Part shown: positions 17,891-26,815 of the stretch, piece after piece
Layout of the letters: every line of letters begins with the position of its first letter
Position numbering within the stretch: the stretch's first letter is position 1
Origin: Martelella mediterranea DSM 17316
GTDB taxonomy: Bacteria; Pseudomonadota; Alphaproteobacteria; Rhizobiales; Rhizobiaceae
Assembly (NCBI RefSeq): GCF_002043005.1
Contig: NZ_CP020330.1
Span: 310,001 to 374,000 of the forward strand
Direction of reading: 5' to 3'
Length of the DNA stretch: 64,000 nucleotides
Position numbers and translations under genes: made by a program
The notes under the pieces: model-generated
Told to the model about the DNA's origin: nothing
The model's input: only the letters and a program-made list of their open reading frames with translations
The model's database searches: none

Positions 17891-18991
17891 ATGGAAAAAG
17901 TAGGTATCGGCATCATCGGATGCGGCAATATTTCGGGCGCCTATCTGAAGGCGATGGCCGGATTCGACATTCTCGACATTCGCGGCGTCGCCGACCTCAA
18001 CCAGGCGGCAGCCGAGGCGAAGGCGGCCGAGTTCAATGTGCCCGTCAGCACGATCGACGCGCTTCTGGCCGACCCCAAGGTCGAGATCATCCTCAACCTG
18101 ACCATTCCGCGCGCCCATGTCGCGGTGGGCCTCAGGGCGCTTGAGGCCGGCAAGCATACCTATTCGGAAAAGCCGCTCGGCATCACCTTCGCCGAGGGCA
18201 AGACGCTCGCGGACGCCGCCGCCAAAGCGGGACTCAGGATCGGCGCGGCCCCCGACACGTTTCTCGGCGGCGGCCACCAGACGGCCCGCGCGCTCGTCGA
18301 CAGCGGCGCGCTCGGCCTTGCGATCGGGGGCACGGCGAGCTTCATGCGGCCGGGCCATGAATCCTGGCACCCCAATCCCGATTTCTACTACGATATCGGC
18401 GGCGGGCCGATGCTCGACATGGGGCCCTATTACATCACCGACTTGGTCAACCTGTTCGGCCCAGTGAAGAAGGTTGCCGGTTTTGCGACCATGCTGCGCC
18501 GGGAACGCGAGATCACCAGCGAACCGCGCCGGGGCGACATGATTTCCGTCAAGGTGCCGACCCATATCGCCGGCACGCTGATCTTCGAAAACGGCGCGGT
18601 CGTGCAGGTGACGATGAGCTTCGACGTGGCGGGCCACAAGCATCTGCCGATCGAGATCTACGGCACCGAGGGAACGCTGCTGGTTCCCGACCCCAATTTC
18701 TTCGCCGGCCCCGTCTCGCTTCTGAAGAAGGGCGGAGACTTCGAGGATCAGCCCGTCGACCAGCCCTATGCCGACGGCAATTACCGCTCGATCGGGCTTG
18801 CCGACATGGCCTATGCGATCCGCAACGACAGGCCGCACAGGGCGAACGGCGATCTGGCCCTGCATGTGCTGGAGGTGATGGAGGCCTTCACCACCGCCGC
18901 CGAAACCGAAAAGACCGTCGGGATCACGACCACCGTCGCGCGGCCGGCGCCGCTGTCGGATTCGCTGATCGACGGCGCGCTCGGCAAGTAG
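17891..18991 (+). CDS. Gfo/Idh/MocA-family NAD(P)-dependent oxidoreductase
   Basis: 366 residues. An N-terminal Rossmann fold carries GIIGCGNISGAYL at about 7-19 and the family signature SEKPLGITF near residue 95. The C-terminal alpha/beta domain includes the YYDIGGGPMLDMGPYYITDLV segment with conserved acidic and aromatic residues. Such enzymes oxidise sugars, polyols or inositols, or glycosides at C3. A strong GGGAGGAG site precedes the ATG. With the following ThuA-like gene it forms a pair often seen in rhizobial sugar clusters. Confidence 0.9.
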   Translation: MEKVGIGIIGCGNISGAYLKAMAGFDILDIRGVADLNQAAAEAKAAEFNVPVSTIDALLADPKVEIILNLTIPRAHVAVGLRALEAGKHTYSEKPLGITFAEGKTLADAAAKAGLRIGAAPDTFLGGGHQTARALVDSGALGLAIGGTASFMRPGHESWHPNPDFYYDIGGGPMLDMGPYYITDLVNLFGPVKKVAGFATMLRREREITSEPRRGDMISVKVPTHIAGTLIFENGAVVQVTMSFDVAGHKHLPIEIYGTEGTLLVPDPNFFAGPVSLLKKGGDFEDQPVDQPYADGNYRSIGLADMAYAIRNDRPHRANGDLALHVLEVMEAFTTAAETEKTVGITTTVARPAPLSDSLIDGALGK

Positions 18992-19056
18992 GCCGAAGGG
19001 CGAGAAACCATCAACCCGGCCGGCGGAGCGCCGGCTGACGCGAGAGGAGAGATATC

Positions 19057-19698
19057 ATGCGCGAAGCACTCATTGTCTGGGGCGGCTGGAGCGGCCACGA
19101 GCCGGAGGAATGCGCCCACATCATCCGCGACATGCTGCAGGAGGATGGGTTCAAGGTCTATCTGGAACATTCCACCGAGGCCTTCGCCGATCCGCAGATC
19201 AAGGATCTGAGCCTGATCGTTCCGATCATGACCATGTCCAAAATCGAGAAGGAGGAGGTCAAGAACCTCTCCGCGGCCGTGGAGGGCGGCGTCGGCATTG
19301 CCGGCTATCACGGCGGCGCGGGCGATGCCTTCCGCGATTCGGTCGACTACCAGTTCATCATCGGCGGCCAGTGGGTCGCCCATCCCGGCAATATCATCGA
19401 CTACACGGTCAATGTGACGAAGCCGGACGATCCGATCATGGAGGGGATTTCCGATTTCCCCTATCATTCGGAGCAGTATTACATGCATGTCGACCCATCG
19501 AACGAGGTGCTGGCGACCACCACCTTCAGAGGCGACCATGCGGAATGGATCGACGGCGTGGTCATGCCGGTGGCGTGGAAGCGCCGCCACGGCAAGGGCC
19601 GGGTGTTCTATTCCTCGCTCGGCCACATCGCCAGCGAGTTCCAGGTTCCGGAAATGGCGACCATCTTCCGCCGCGGCGCCAACTGGGCGGCGCGCTGA
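19057..19698 (+). CDS. ThuA-like (trehalose utilisation) domain protein
   Basis: 213 residues of the ThuA family, which has a class I glutamine-amidotransferase-like fold. Visible features are the start EALIVWGGWSGHEPEECA, the segment GIAGYHGGAGDAFRDSVDYQFIIGGQW, and the late motif VAWKRRHGKGRVFYSSLGH. In rhizobia ThuA works with the dehydrogenase ThuB in disaccharide use; here it follows a Gfo/Idh/MocA enzyme in the same operon. The AGAGGAGAG ribosome site is good. Its exact reaction cannot be stated. Confidence 0.88.
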   Translation: MREALIVWGGWSGHEPEECAHIIRDMLQEDGFKVYLEHSTEAFADPQIKDLSLIVPIMTMSKIEKEEVKNLSAAVEGGVGIAGYHGGAGDAFRDSVDYQFIIGGQWVAHPGNIIDYTVNVTKPDDPIMEGISDFPYHSEQYYMHVDPSNEVLATTTFRGDHAEWIDGVVMPVAWKRRHGKGRVFYSSLGHIASEFQVPEMATIFRRGANWAAR

Positions 19699-19743
19699 GC
19701 CGCGCGACCGCCTTTGCCATCAGTCAACAGAAAGGAAACGCTC

Positions 19744-20775
19744 ATGGATTATCGCAGACTAGGAAACAGCGGCGCGGTGGTGACCAATCTCTGCCTCGGC
19801 ACCATGACCTTCGGCGACGAGGCCGACGAGGCGACCTCCTTCCGGCTGATGGACGCCTATGTCGAGGCTGGCGGAAACTTCATCGATACCGCCAATGTCT
19901 ACTCGACCGGACTCTCCGAAGAGATTGTCGGGCGCTGGCTGAAACAGAAGCCCGGCATTACCAAGGACCTGGTGATCGCCACCAAGGCGCGGTTTCCCAT
20001 GGGCGACGGGCCGAACCGCATCGGCCTGTCGCGCAAGAACCTCGCCGAAGCGCTCGATGCCTCGCTGGCCCGCCTTGGCGTCGAGCAGATCGACCTCTAC
20101 CAGCTTCATGCCTTTGACGCGCTGACGCCGCTGGAGGAATCGCTGCGCTTCCTCGACGATGCCGTCTCGAGCGGAAAGATCGCCTATTACGGCTTCTCCA
20201 ACTTCCTTGGCTGGCAATTGACCAAGGCGGTCTGGATCGCCAGGGCGAACGGCTTCTCCGCCCCGGTCACCCTTCAGCCGCAGTATAATCTGCTGGCGCG
20301 CGGCATCGAGCACGAGATCGTCCCGGCCTGCCAGGATGCGGGCATGGGGCTTTTGCCATGGTCGCCGCTCGCCGGCGGGTGGCTTTCGGGCAAGTACAAG
20401 CGCGACCAGATGCCGACCGGCGCCACGAGGCTCGGCGAAAATCCGGCGCGCGGCATGGAAGCCTATGACAAGCACAATGCCAAATCGGTGACCTGGGAGG
20501 TGCTCGGCGCGCTGGAGGACATCGCCGGTGCGCATAATGCCAGCATGGCGCAGGTGGCGCTCGCCTGGCTCGCGGCGCAGCCCGCCGTCACCTCCGTCAT
20601 TCTGGGCGCGCGCACCGAGGCCCAGCTTGCCGACAATCTCGGCGCGGCTGAGCTTCAGCTTTCCGCAGACGAGATCAAGCGCCTCTCTGACGTCTCCCAC
20701 CAGCCGATGCCGGATTATCCCTATGGAGAGGCCGGGGCCGCACAGCGCTTCCGCAAGATCGAAGGCGGCCGCTGA
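19744..20775 (+). CDS. Aldo/keto reductase
   Basis: 343 residues, a TIM-barrel NADPH-dependent reductase. The catalytic tetrad is visible as Asp in FIDTANVY, Tyr in the same motif, Lys in VIATKARF and His in LYQLHAFD. The C-terminal NADP-binding segment is SVILGARTEAQLADNLGA. ATG 19744 follows AAAGGAAA; a TTG ten codons earlier is rejected. It is the last gene of the ROK operon and may reduce or oxidise the sugar product made by the upstream dehydrogenase. Confidence 0.9.
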   Translation: MDYRRLGNSGAVVTNLCLGTMTFGDEADEATSFRLMDAYVEAGGNFIDTANVYSTGLSEEIVGRWLKQKPGITKDLVIATKARFPMGDGPNRIGLSRKNLAEALDASLARLGVEQIDLYQLHAFDALTPLEESLRFLDDAVSSGKIAYYGFSNFLGWQLTKAVWIARANGFSAPVTLQPQYNLLARGIEHEIVPACQDAGMGLLPWSPLAGGWLSGKYKRDQMPTGATRLGENPARGMEAYDKHNAKSVTWEVLGALEDIAGAHNASMAQVALAWLAAQPAVTSVILGARTEAQLADNLGAAELQLSADEIKRLSDVSHQPMPDYPYGEAGAAQRFRKIEGGR

Positions 20776-20793
20776 GAAATGCCGGATATTCAA

Positions 20794-20827
20794 GGCCGGC
20801 GGCTTGCTGCCGGCCCCGCTGCTTTTT
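20794..20827 (+). terminator. Probable terminator after the aldo/keto reductase
   Basis: GGCCGGC (20794-20800) pairs with GCCGGCC (20809-20815), loop 8 bases, followed after a short spacer by a run of five T at 20823-20827. It lies about 20 bases downstream of the operon's last stop. The spacing to the T-run is longer than ideal. Confidence 0.5.
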
Positions 20828-20887
20828 GGGGCAATTCGGGGCGGGCAGACCCGCGTACCGGGATCTGCCGTTCACGTGTCGAGAAAT

Positions 20888-20915
20888 TTGACCGCGCCAA
20901 GAATCCTGATATGAA
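20888..20915 (+). promoter_or_regulatory. Candidate sigma70-type promoter for the ArsR-type regulator
   Basis: TTGACC (20888-20893), a 16-base spacer and TATGAA (20910-20915), about 40 bases upstream of the regulator's ATG. A second TTGACA at 20922 has no matching -10 before the start codon. Confidence 0.45.
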
Positions 20916-20954
20916 CGTTTTTTGACAAACGCCTCCCAGCAGCGAACCACATCC

Positions 20955-21881
20955 ATGCCACGTAACTTTCTTGTCGTTGATCCTCAAAAGGACATGCATG
21001 TCATCAAGGGGCTTGCCGCGCCCGCGCGCATCTCGGTCCTCAAGCTGTTGCGTCGCAAGGGCGCGCTCAACGTCAAGGAAATCGGCGAGCTTCTGAACCT
21101 GCCGCAGTCGACGGTGTCGCTCAGCGTGCAGTTGCTGGAGGAGGCCGGGCTGATCCGCACCGAAAGCCATCGGGCGCGCAAGGGCAATCAGAAGCTCTGC
21201 ACCAGCATTTATGACGAGGTCGTCATCATGTTCGGCGATGCGGCCGAAGAACGTCGCAATGACGCGATCGAGGTGGCAATGCCGGTCGGTCTCTATACCG
21301 CCTGCGAGGTCAGCGCGCCCTGCGGGTTGTGCACCGATGAAGGCATTATCGGACTTCTTGATGTGCCCGATTCCTTCCTCGACCCGGCGCGGATGAAGGC
21401 GGGACTGATCTGGTTCACGCGCGGCTCGGTGGAGTACCAGTTTCCCAACAATGCCCGGCTCGACAACCGCGACGTCGCCGAGCTTGAGTTCTCGCTGGAG
21501 CTTTCCTCCGAAATGCCGGGCACCAATCCGGACTGGCCGTCCGATATCACGATCACCGTCAACGGCGTTGATATTGGACAGTGGACCTCGCCCGGCGATT
21601 TCGGCGATCGCCGGGGCGTGTTCACCCCCGACTGGTGGAAGCTGAAGGGCTCGCAATACGGCATGCTGAAGCGTTTTCGGGTGACCGATGCCGGCTCGTT
21701 TGTCGACGGCGTCAGGATGTCGGATGTCTGTCTCGCCGATCTCCGGCTCGATCAGAAGCATTCGATCCGCCTCTGTCTGAGCGTGCGTGATGACGCCCGC
21801 CACCCCGGCGGCATCAATATCTTCGGCAAGGGATTCGGCAATTACGATCAGGATATCGTGCTGCGCCTGACGACCCGGTAG
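20955..21881 (+). CDS. ArsR-type transcriptional regulator with a large C-terminal sensor-like domain
   Basis: 308 residues. An N-terminal ArsR winged helix lies at about 10-75 (IKGLAAPARISVLKLLRRKG; VKEIGELLNLPQSTVSLSVQLLEEAGLI). It is followed by about 200 residues rich in predicted beta strand (SVEYQFPNNARL; DITITVNGVDIGQW; HPGGINIFGKGFGNY). ArsR metal sensors are usually about 100 residues, so this is a different class in which the extra domain may bind a carbohydrate. ATG 20955 is preferred over TTG 20922. It lies directly upstream of the GH51 operon in the same direction and is the likely regulator of arabinoside use. Confidence 0.8.
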   Translation: MPRNFLVVDPQKDMHVIKGLAAPARISVLKLLRRKGALNVKEIGELLNLPQSTVSLSVQLLEEAGLIRTESHRARKGNQKLCTSIYDEVVIMFGDAAEERRNDAIEVAMPVGLYTACEVSAPCGLCTDEGIIGLLDVPDSFLDPARMKAGLIWFTRGSVEYQFPNNARLDNRDVAELEFSLELSSEMPGTNPDWPSDITITVNGVDIGQWTSPGDFGDRRGVFTPDWWKLKGSQYGMLKRFRVTDAGSFVDGVRMSDVCLADLRLDQKHSIRLCLSVRDDARHPGGINIFGKGFGNYDQDIVLRLTTR

Positions 21882-21926
21882 CCCCGCCCGGGGCTAAAAC
21901 GAACCCACCCGCCTCCGGAAAACCGC

Positions 21927-21957
21927 TTGACGAACGGAACGATCGGGTCTTTATTAT
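21927..21957 (+). promoter_or_regulatory. Candidate promoter of the arabinofuranosidase operon
   Basis: TTGACG at 21927 is followed by either TTTATT (17-base spacer) or TATTAT (19-base spacer), 48 bases or more before the GH51 start. An AT-rich dyad CCA-N7-TGG just downstream (21959-21971) could be the regulator's binding site, but it is weak. Confidence 0.45.
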
Positions 21958-22004
21958 CCATAAATATTGGTTTGCACCAAAAAACAAAATTTCGAGGAGG
22001 AAGC

Positions 22005-23513
22005 ATGCAGGCCCGCGTCACCGCGCACAAGAATTTCACCATATCCACGATCGATCCGAGGCTCTACGGCTCGTTTCTCGAGCATCTCGGACGGGCAGTA
22101 TACACCGGCATCTATGAGCCTGACCATCCGACCGCGGATGAAAACGGCATGCGCCGCGACGTCATCGATCTTGTGCGTGAACTCGACACCCCGATCTGCC
22201 GCTATCCCGGCGGCAATTTCGTCTCGGCCTATAACTGGGAGGACGGCATCGGCCCGCAGAGCGAGCGCCCCACCCGCCTCGACCTTGCCTGGCGGACGGC
22301 GGAATCCAACCAGGTCGGCATCCACGAATTCGCCCGCTGGGCCGAGGCCGCCAATACCGAGATGATGCTGGCCGTCAATCTTGGCTCGCGCGGGCTCGAT
22401 GCGGCGCGCAACTTCGTCGAATATGTCAATCATCCGGGCGGCAGCTACTGGTCCGACCTGCGCCGCAAGAACGGCCAGGCTGATCCGTGGAACGTCAAGC
22501 TCTGGTGCCTCGGCAACGAGATGGACGGCCCCTGGCAGGTCGGCCACAAGTCGGCCGCCGAATACGGCCATCTCGCCAACGAGACCGCCAAGGCGATCCG
22601 CGCCTTCGACGACAAGCTGGAGCTTGTGGTCTGCGGCTCTTCCCATTCCGACATGCCGACCTTCCCGCAATGGGAGGCCACGGTGCTGGACGAGACCTAT
22701 GACCAGGTCGACTATATCTCGCTGCACATGTATTTCATGAACTACGAGAAGAACACGCGCGAATATCTGGCGCTGCCGGAAAAGCTCGACCGCTATATCG
22801 GCACGGTCAGCGGCGTGATCGACTATATCAAGGCCAAGAAGCGCTCGAAGAAGAACGTCAAGATCTCCTTCGACGAGTGGAACGTCTGGTATCACGAGCG
22901 CGAGGCGGACGAAAAGCGCATGAAGGAGTGGGACTGGCCGCACGCGCCGGTGCTTCTTGAGGACATCTACAATTTCGAGGATGTGCTGCAGGTCGGCTGC
23001 ATCATCAACACCTTCATCCGCCGTTCGGATGTGGTGAGCATTGCCTGCATCGCCCAGCTCGTGAACGTGATCGCGCCGATCATGACGGCGCCCGGCGGCG
23101 CTGCCTGGAAGCAGACGATCTATCATCCCTTCCAGCTCGCCTCGCGCTATGGCCGCGGCACGGCGCTGGCGCTCGACGTCGACTGCGCGACCTATAACGC
23201 CGATATCGCGGCCAATGTGCCCTATCTCGACATCACCGGCGTTCATGATGCCGATGCGGGCACGCTGACCTTCTTCGCCATCAACCGTCACGGAGAGGAG
23301 CCGATGACGATCGATCTGGCGCTGGAGCGCTTCGGCGAAATCAGGTCGGTCGAGCATACCCTGATCAAGCATGACGACCTCGAAGCGGTGAATACGAAGG
23401 AAAATCCGGACAATGTCAGCCCTGTGAAGCAGGACGGCGCGAGCGTGTCCGGCGGCAAGGTTTCGATTACGGTGCCTGCCTATTCCTACTCGATGATCCG
23501 GGTGAAGCTGTAG
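22005..23513 (+). CDS. abfA: Alpha-L-arabinofuranosidase, glycoside hydrolase family 51
   Basis: 502 residues, a clan A TIM barrel followed by a beta-sandwich domain. The acid/base is Glu172 in CLGNEMDGPW and the nucleophile is Glu291 in SFDEWNVWYH. CRYPGGNFVSAYNWEDGIGP is the family's substrate-pocket motif. It removes terminal alpha-L-arabinofuranosyl units. No signal peptide is present, so it acts in the cytoplasm on imported oligosaccharides or glycopeptides. GAGGAGG lies 5 bases before ATG 22005; an upstream TTG frame is rejected. It starts an operon with a CUT1 transporter. The function is secure at family level; the natural substrate is inferred. Confidence 0.93.
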   Translation: MQARVTAHKNFTISTIDPRLYGSFLEHLGRAVYTGIYEPDHPTADENGMRRDVIDLVRELDTPICRYPGGNFVSAYNWEDGIGPQSERPTRLDLAWRTAESNQVGIHEFARWAEAANTEMMLAVNLGSRGLDAARNFVEYVNHPGGSYWSDLRRKNGQADPWNVKLWCLGNEMDGPWQVGHKSAAEYGHLANETAKAIRAFDDKLELVVCGSSHSDMPTFPQWEATVLDETYDQVDYISLHMYFMNYEKNTREYLALPEKLDRYIGTVSGVIDYIKAKKRSKKNVKISFDEWNVWYHEREADEKRMKEWDWPHAPVLLEDIYNFEDVLQVGCIINTFIRRSDVVSIACIAQLVNVIAPIMTAPGGAAWKQTIYHPFQLASRYGRGTALALDVDCATYNADIAANVPYLDITGVHDADAGTLTFFAINRHGEEPMTIDLALERFGEIRSVEHTLIKHDDLEAVNTKENPDNVSPVKQDGASVSGGKVSITVPAYSYSMIRVKL

Positions 23514-23604
23514 CGCGTCAGCCGCGCCGCCGCAGGGCTCAATCAAGCAAGACGGCGCGCCGCATGCCTCCGTGAACGGGGCCGGCGCGGCGAAAATGCC
23601 AACC

Positions 23605-23623
23605 ATACGGCGGGAGGCCGTAT
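23605..23623 (+). repeat. Short inverted repeat before the binding-protein gene
   Basis: ATACGGC (23605-23611) and GCCGTAT (23617-23623) flank a 5-base loop, about 20 bases before the start of the binding-protein gene in the abfA operon. It may affect mRNA processing or stability between abfA and the transporter genes. Confidence 0.4.
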
Positions 23624-23643
23624 TGCAAAGAGAGGAGAAGACG

Positions 23644-24921
23644 ATGGCTAGAATGTTAGGTGCGGCCATGGGCGCGATAATCGCCGCGGGGGTATTCGCC
23701 ACCGCCGCCCAGGCTCAGGAAACGGTCACCTGGTGGGACTTTCTCAGCGGCGGCGACGGCGTTCGCATGAAGCAGCTGATCTCCGATTTCAATGCCGAAC
23801 ATGAAGGCGAGATCACCATCGACGCGACCACGCTGGAATGGGGCACGCCGTTCTACTCAAAAGTGCGAACCTCCGCCGCGATCGGCGAGGGTCCTGATAT
23901 CATGACCTATCACGCAAGCCGCATTCCGCTTGCCGTCAGCCAAGGCATTTTGCAGCAGATCACCCCCGAGGACTGGGAGACGATGGGCCTCTCCGAAGCC
24001 GATTACGCGCCGGCGACCTGGGACGCGGTAACGGTGGACGGCAAGCAGTACGCCGTGCCCTTCGACACCCATCCGATTGTGCTCTACTACAACAAGGACG
24101 CGCTCGCCGAAGCCGGTCTCCTGACCGAGGACGGCAAGCCGATGGGACTTGATTCCCGCGAAGGCTTCGAGGCCACGCTGAAGGGCCTGAAGGAAGCAGG
24201 CGCGGAATTTCCGCTCGCCTCGACCACTGCGGACGGCACCTTCATGTTCCGCACGATCTACTCGCTCATGGGCCAGCAGGACGGCGAGCTGATGTCCGAC
24301 GGTGAATTCCTCGCCGGCGACAACGCCGAAAAGCTGCAAAACGCGCTGGCCGTGCTGCAGGGCTGGACCAATGACGGGCTTCAGACCACCTATACCGATT
24401 ATCCCGCGACCGTGGCGCTGTTCACCTCCGGCGAATCGCCGCTGATGATCAACGGCGTCTGGGAAGTGCCGACCATGATCGACCTCAAGGAGCAGGGCAA
24501 GCTGTTCGAATGGGGCGCCGTGGAACTTCCGGTGATCTTCGACCACCCCGCGACCTATGCCGACAGCCATTCATTCGCCATCCCCGCCAATTCCGGCAAG
24601 GAGATGAGCGCGGAGAAGAAGGCGGCGGTTCTGGAAGTCATGTCGTGGATGGCGAAGAACTCGCTGTTCTGGGCGACGGCCGGCCACATCCCGGCCTACG
24701 GTCCGGTCACGGAATCGGCGGACTACCAGGGCATGCAGCCGAACGCCACCTATTCGAGCGTGACGGAGAACATGATCTTCGACCCCAAATCGACGCTCGC
24801 GGGCGTTGCCGGGCCGATCTATGACGTGATGTCCACCTATTTCGTGCCGACGCTCAACGGCGAAATGGAGCCGGCCGAGGCCGTGGAGGAAATCAAATAC
24901 GAGCTGAACGATCTGCAATGA
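23644..24921 (+). CDS. CUT1 ABC transporter substrate-binding protein (arabinoside cluster)
   Basis: 425 residues. The signal peptide is ARMLGAAMGAIIAAGVFATAAQAQE and the mature start TVTWWDFLSGGDGVRM is typical of family 1 oligosaccharide binders. ATG 23644 is chosen over the longer GTG frame because GAGAGGAG precedes it and the signal peptide starts here. It follows abfA by 130 bases. The ligand is probably an arabinose-containing oligosaccharide, judged only from the neighbouring GH51 gene. Confidence 0.88.
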   Translation: MARMLGAAMGAIIAAGVFATAAQAQETVTWWDFLSGGDGVRMKQLISDFNAEHEGEITIDATTLEWGTPFYSKVRTSAAIGEGPDIMTYHASRIPLAVSQGILQQITPEDWETMGLSEADYAPATWDAVTVDGKQYAVPFDTHPIVLYYNKDALAEAGLLTEDGKPMGLDSREGFEATLKGLKEAGAEFPLASTTADGTFMFRTIYSLMGQQDGELMSDGEFLAGDNAEKLQNALAVLQGWTNDGLQTTYTDYPATVALFTSGESPLMINGVWEVPTMIDLKEQGKLFEWGAVELPVIFDHPATYADSHSFAIPANSGKEMSAEKKAAVLEVMSWMAKNSLFWATAGHIPAYGPVTESADYQGMQPNATYSSVTENMIFDPKSTLAGVAGPIYDVMSTYFVPTLNGEMEPAEAVEEIKYELNDLQ

Positions 24922-24929
24922 TCGCTGCG

Positions 24930-24955
24930 GGCCGCCGGCATCACCGCCGGCGGCC
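24930..24955 (+). terminator. Hairpin between binding protein and permease
   Basis: GGCCGCCGGC (24930-24939) and GCCGGCGGCC (24946-24955) form a perfect 10-base-pair stem with a 6-base loop, 8 bases after the binding-protein stop. There is only a short GTTTC after it, so partial termination or protection of the upstream mRNA is more likely than full termination. Confidence 0.6.
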
Positions 24956-24989
24956 GTTTCGCATACCAGTTCTCCGCTTTTGAGGCCTC

Positions 24990-25874
24990 ATGATGCTCCG
25001 CAACAAACGAAACGAAGCGATTGTCGCCCTGCTTCTGGTCGCGCCGTTCGTCGCAATCTACGGATTGATCTTCATCTATCCGACCATCCGGCTGCTCATC
25101 ATCTCGTTTCAGGATGCGCCGCTGATCGGCAGCGGCGAGTTTGTCGGCCTCGAGAATTATACGCGGCTCTGGGGTGACCGACGCTTCAACACTGCGTTCT
25201 GGAACACCGCCTATTTCGTCGCCATCACCGTCATTCCCGGAACATTGGTGGCCTTCGCCATCGCGCTCGGCATCAACCGGCTGAAGGGCCGCGTGCAGGC
25301 GCTGGTGCTGGCGATGTTCTTCCTGCCCTATATCCTGCCGGTATCGGTGGTCTATCTGATCTGGGACTGGACTCTGAACTTCCAGTTCGGCATCGCCATG
25401 TATATCTTCGATATCCTCGGGATCGACCGGGTGCCGGTGTTCAAGTCGACGGTCTGGTTCATGCCGGCGGTCGGCCTCATCACGATATGGTGGACCGCGG
25501 GCTTCTCGATCCTGCTTTTTCTCTCCGGACTGCGCGCCATCCCTGCCGAGATCTACGAGGCGGCCGCCTTGGACAACGCATCCCGCCTGACGACCTTCCG
25601 GCAACTGACCTGGCCGCTGATGTGGCCGGTGACGGCGCTGGTGCTGACGATCCAATTGATCCTGCAATTGAAGATTTTCGACCAGGTCTATCTGTTTTCC
25701 GTCGGCGGACGGCCAAACGACAATCTGGTGCTTGTCTATTACGTGTTCCAGCGGGCCTTCCAGTATGACCAGGGCGGCCGGGCCGCTGCCGCTGCCGTCG
25801 TCCTGTTCATCATCGTCATCGTGGTGTCGGTTCTCAACTTCCAGCTGACACGGCTTTCGAAGGGGCGCGAATGA
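24990..25874 (+). CDS. CUT1 ABC permease (MalF-like), arabinoside cluster
   Basis: 294 residues with six hydrophobic segments and the EAA loop YEAAALDNASRLTTFRQLTWPLM. Two ATG codons are adjacent (24990 and 24993). It overlaps the next permease by four bases (ATGA), so the two are co-translated. Confidence 0.88.
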   Translation: MMLRNKRNEAIVALLLVAPFVAIYGLIFIYPTIRLLIISFQDAPLIGSGEFVGLENYTRLWGDRRFNTAFWNTAYFVAITVIPGTLVAFAIALGINRLKGRVQALVLAMFFLPYILPVSVVYLIWDWTLNFQFGIAMYIFDILGIDRVPVFKSTVWFMPAVGLITIWWTAGFSILLFLSGLRAIPAEIYEAAALDNASRLTTFRQLTWPLMWPVTALVLTIQLILQLKIFDQVYLFSVGGRPNDNLVLVYYVFQRAFQYDQGGRAAAAAVVLFIIVIVVSVLNFQLTRLSKGRE

Positions 25875-26716
25875 TGAACGCAACAACCGCAAAACGTCTC
25901 AACCTCGCCGGTCTCGTGATCACGCTGCTGACAGTATTCATCGCCGTATTGTGGGCTTTTCCGCTCTATTGGGGGGTGATTTCATCGCTCAAGCCGGAAG
26001 ACGAGGTGGTGCGCCGCTATATCGAATTATGGCCGGACACCCTGACCTTCTCGCATTACTATTTCGCGCTCACCCAGACCCAGATCGGCGTCTGGTATCT
26101 GAATTCGATTGTCACCGCGCTTGCGATCACGGTGCTGACCGTCGGTTCCTCGATGTTCTGCGGCTATGCCATCTCGCAGCTTCAGTTCCCGTTCCGGCGG
26201 GTTCTGTGGTGGCTGATCCTGGCCAGTTTCATGGTGCCGATGCAGGTGCTGATCGTGAACCACTTCGAACTGATGGCGCGTTTCGGCCTCATCAACACCT
26301 GGGCCGGGATCGTTCTGCCGCAGTTGATCCACCCGGTGGTGATCATCGTCTACAAGCATTTTTTCGACAACGTGCCCAAGGATTTCCGGGAAGCGGCGGC
26401 CATGGATAACGCCTCCGAATGGCGCATTCTCACGCGCATCTACATGCCGATGAACTGGGGCGTCACCACCGCGCTTGCAATCGTCACCTTCATCTGGTCG
26501 TGGAATGCGTTTCTGTGGCCGTTCCTGGCGGTTACCAAGACCGAAATGATGACGATCACCGTCGGCATCACCCAGGTCAACGACGCCTTCGGCGTCTATT
26601 ACGCCCGCGAACTGTCAGCCGCCGTGCTGGCCGGTCTCCCGGTCGCGGTCGCCTATCTGATCTTCCAGCGTAGGGTGACCCAGGCCATCACCCTTTCCGC
26701 CGGTATCAAGGGGTAG
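25871..26716 (+). CDS. CUT1 ABC permease (MalG-like), arabinoside cluster
   Basis: 281 residues with six hydrophobic segments and the EAA loop REAAAMDNASEWRILTRIYMPM. It ends the rightward operon just before a strong bidirectional terminator. Its ATPase partner is encoded on the other strand, facing it (26816-27895). Confidence 0.88.
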   Translation: MMNATTAKRLNLAGLVITLLTVFIAVLWAFPLYWGVISSLKPEDEVVRRYIELWPDTLTFSHYYFALTQTQIGVWYLNSIVTALAITVLTVGSSMFCGYAISQLQFPFRRVLWWLILASFMVPMQVLIVNHFELMARFGLINTWAGIVLPQLIHPVVIIVYKHFFDNVPKDFREAAAMDNASEWRILTRIYMPMNWGVTTALAIVTFIWSWNAFLWPFLAVTKTEMMTITVGITQVNDAFGVYYARELSAAVLAGLPVAVAYLIFQRRVTQAITLSAGIKG

Positions 26717-26751
26717 CCTGTGTAAGGCCGGCTCACGCCGGTTGCATTCAA

Positions 26752-26789
26752 ACGAAAACGCCGCGGCATTCTGTCCGCGGCGTTTTCGT
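26752..26789. terminator. Bidirectional terminator between convergent transporter genes
   Basis: ACGAAAACGCCGCGG (26752-26766) and its exact complement at 26775-26789 form a perfect 15-base-pair stem with an 8-base loop. The A-run and T-run at the stem base give a T-rich tail in either direction, fitting a terminator shared by the permease (plus) and ATPase (minus) genes. Confidence 0.8.
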
Positions 26790-26815
26790 GAGGGGCCGAA
26801 GCGCCCCCGATATCG

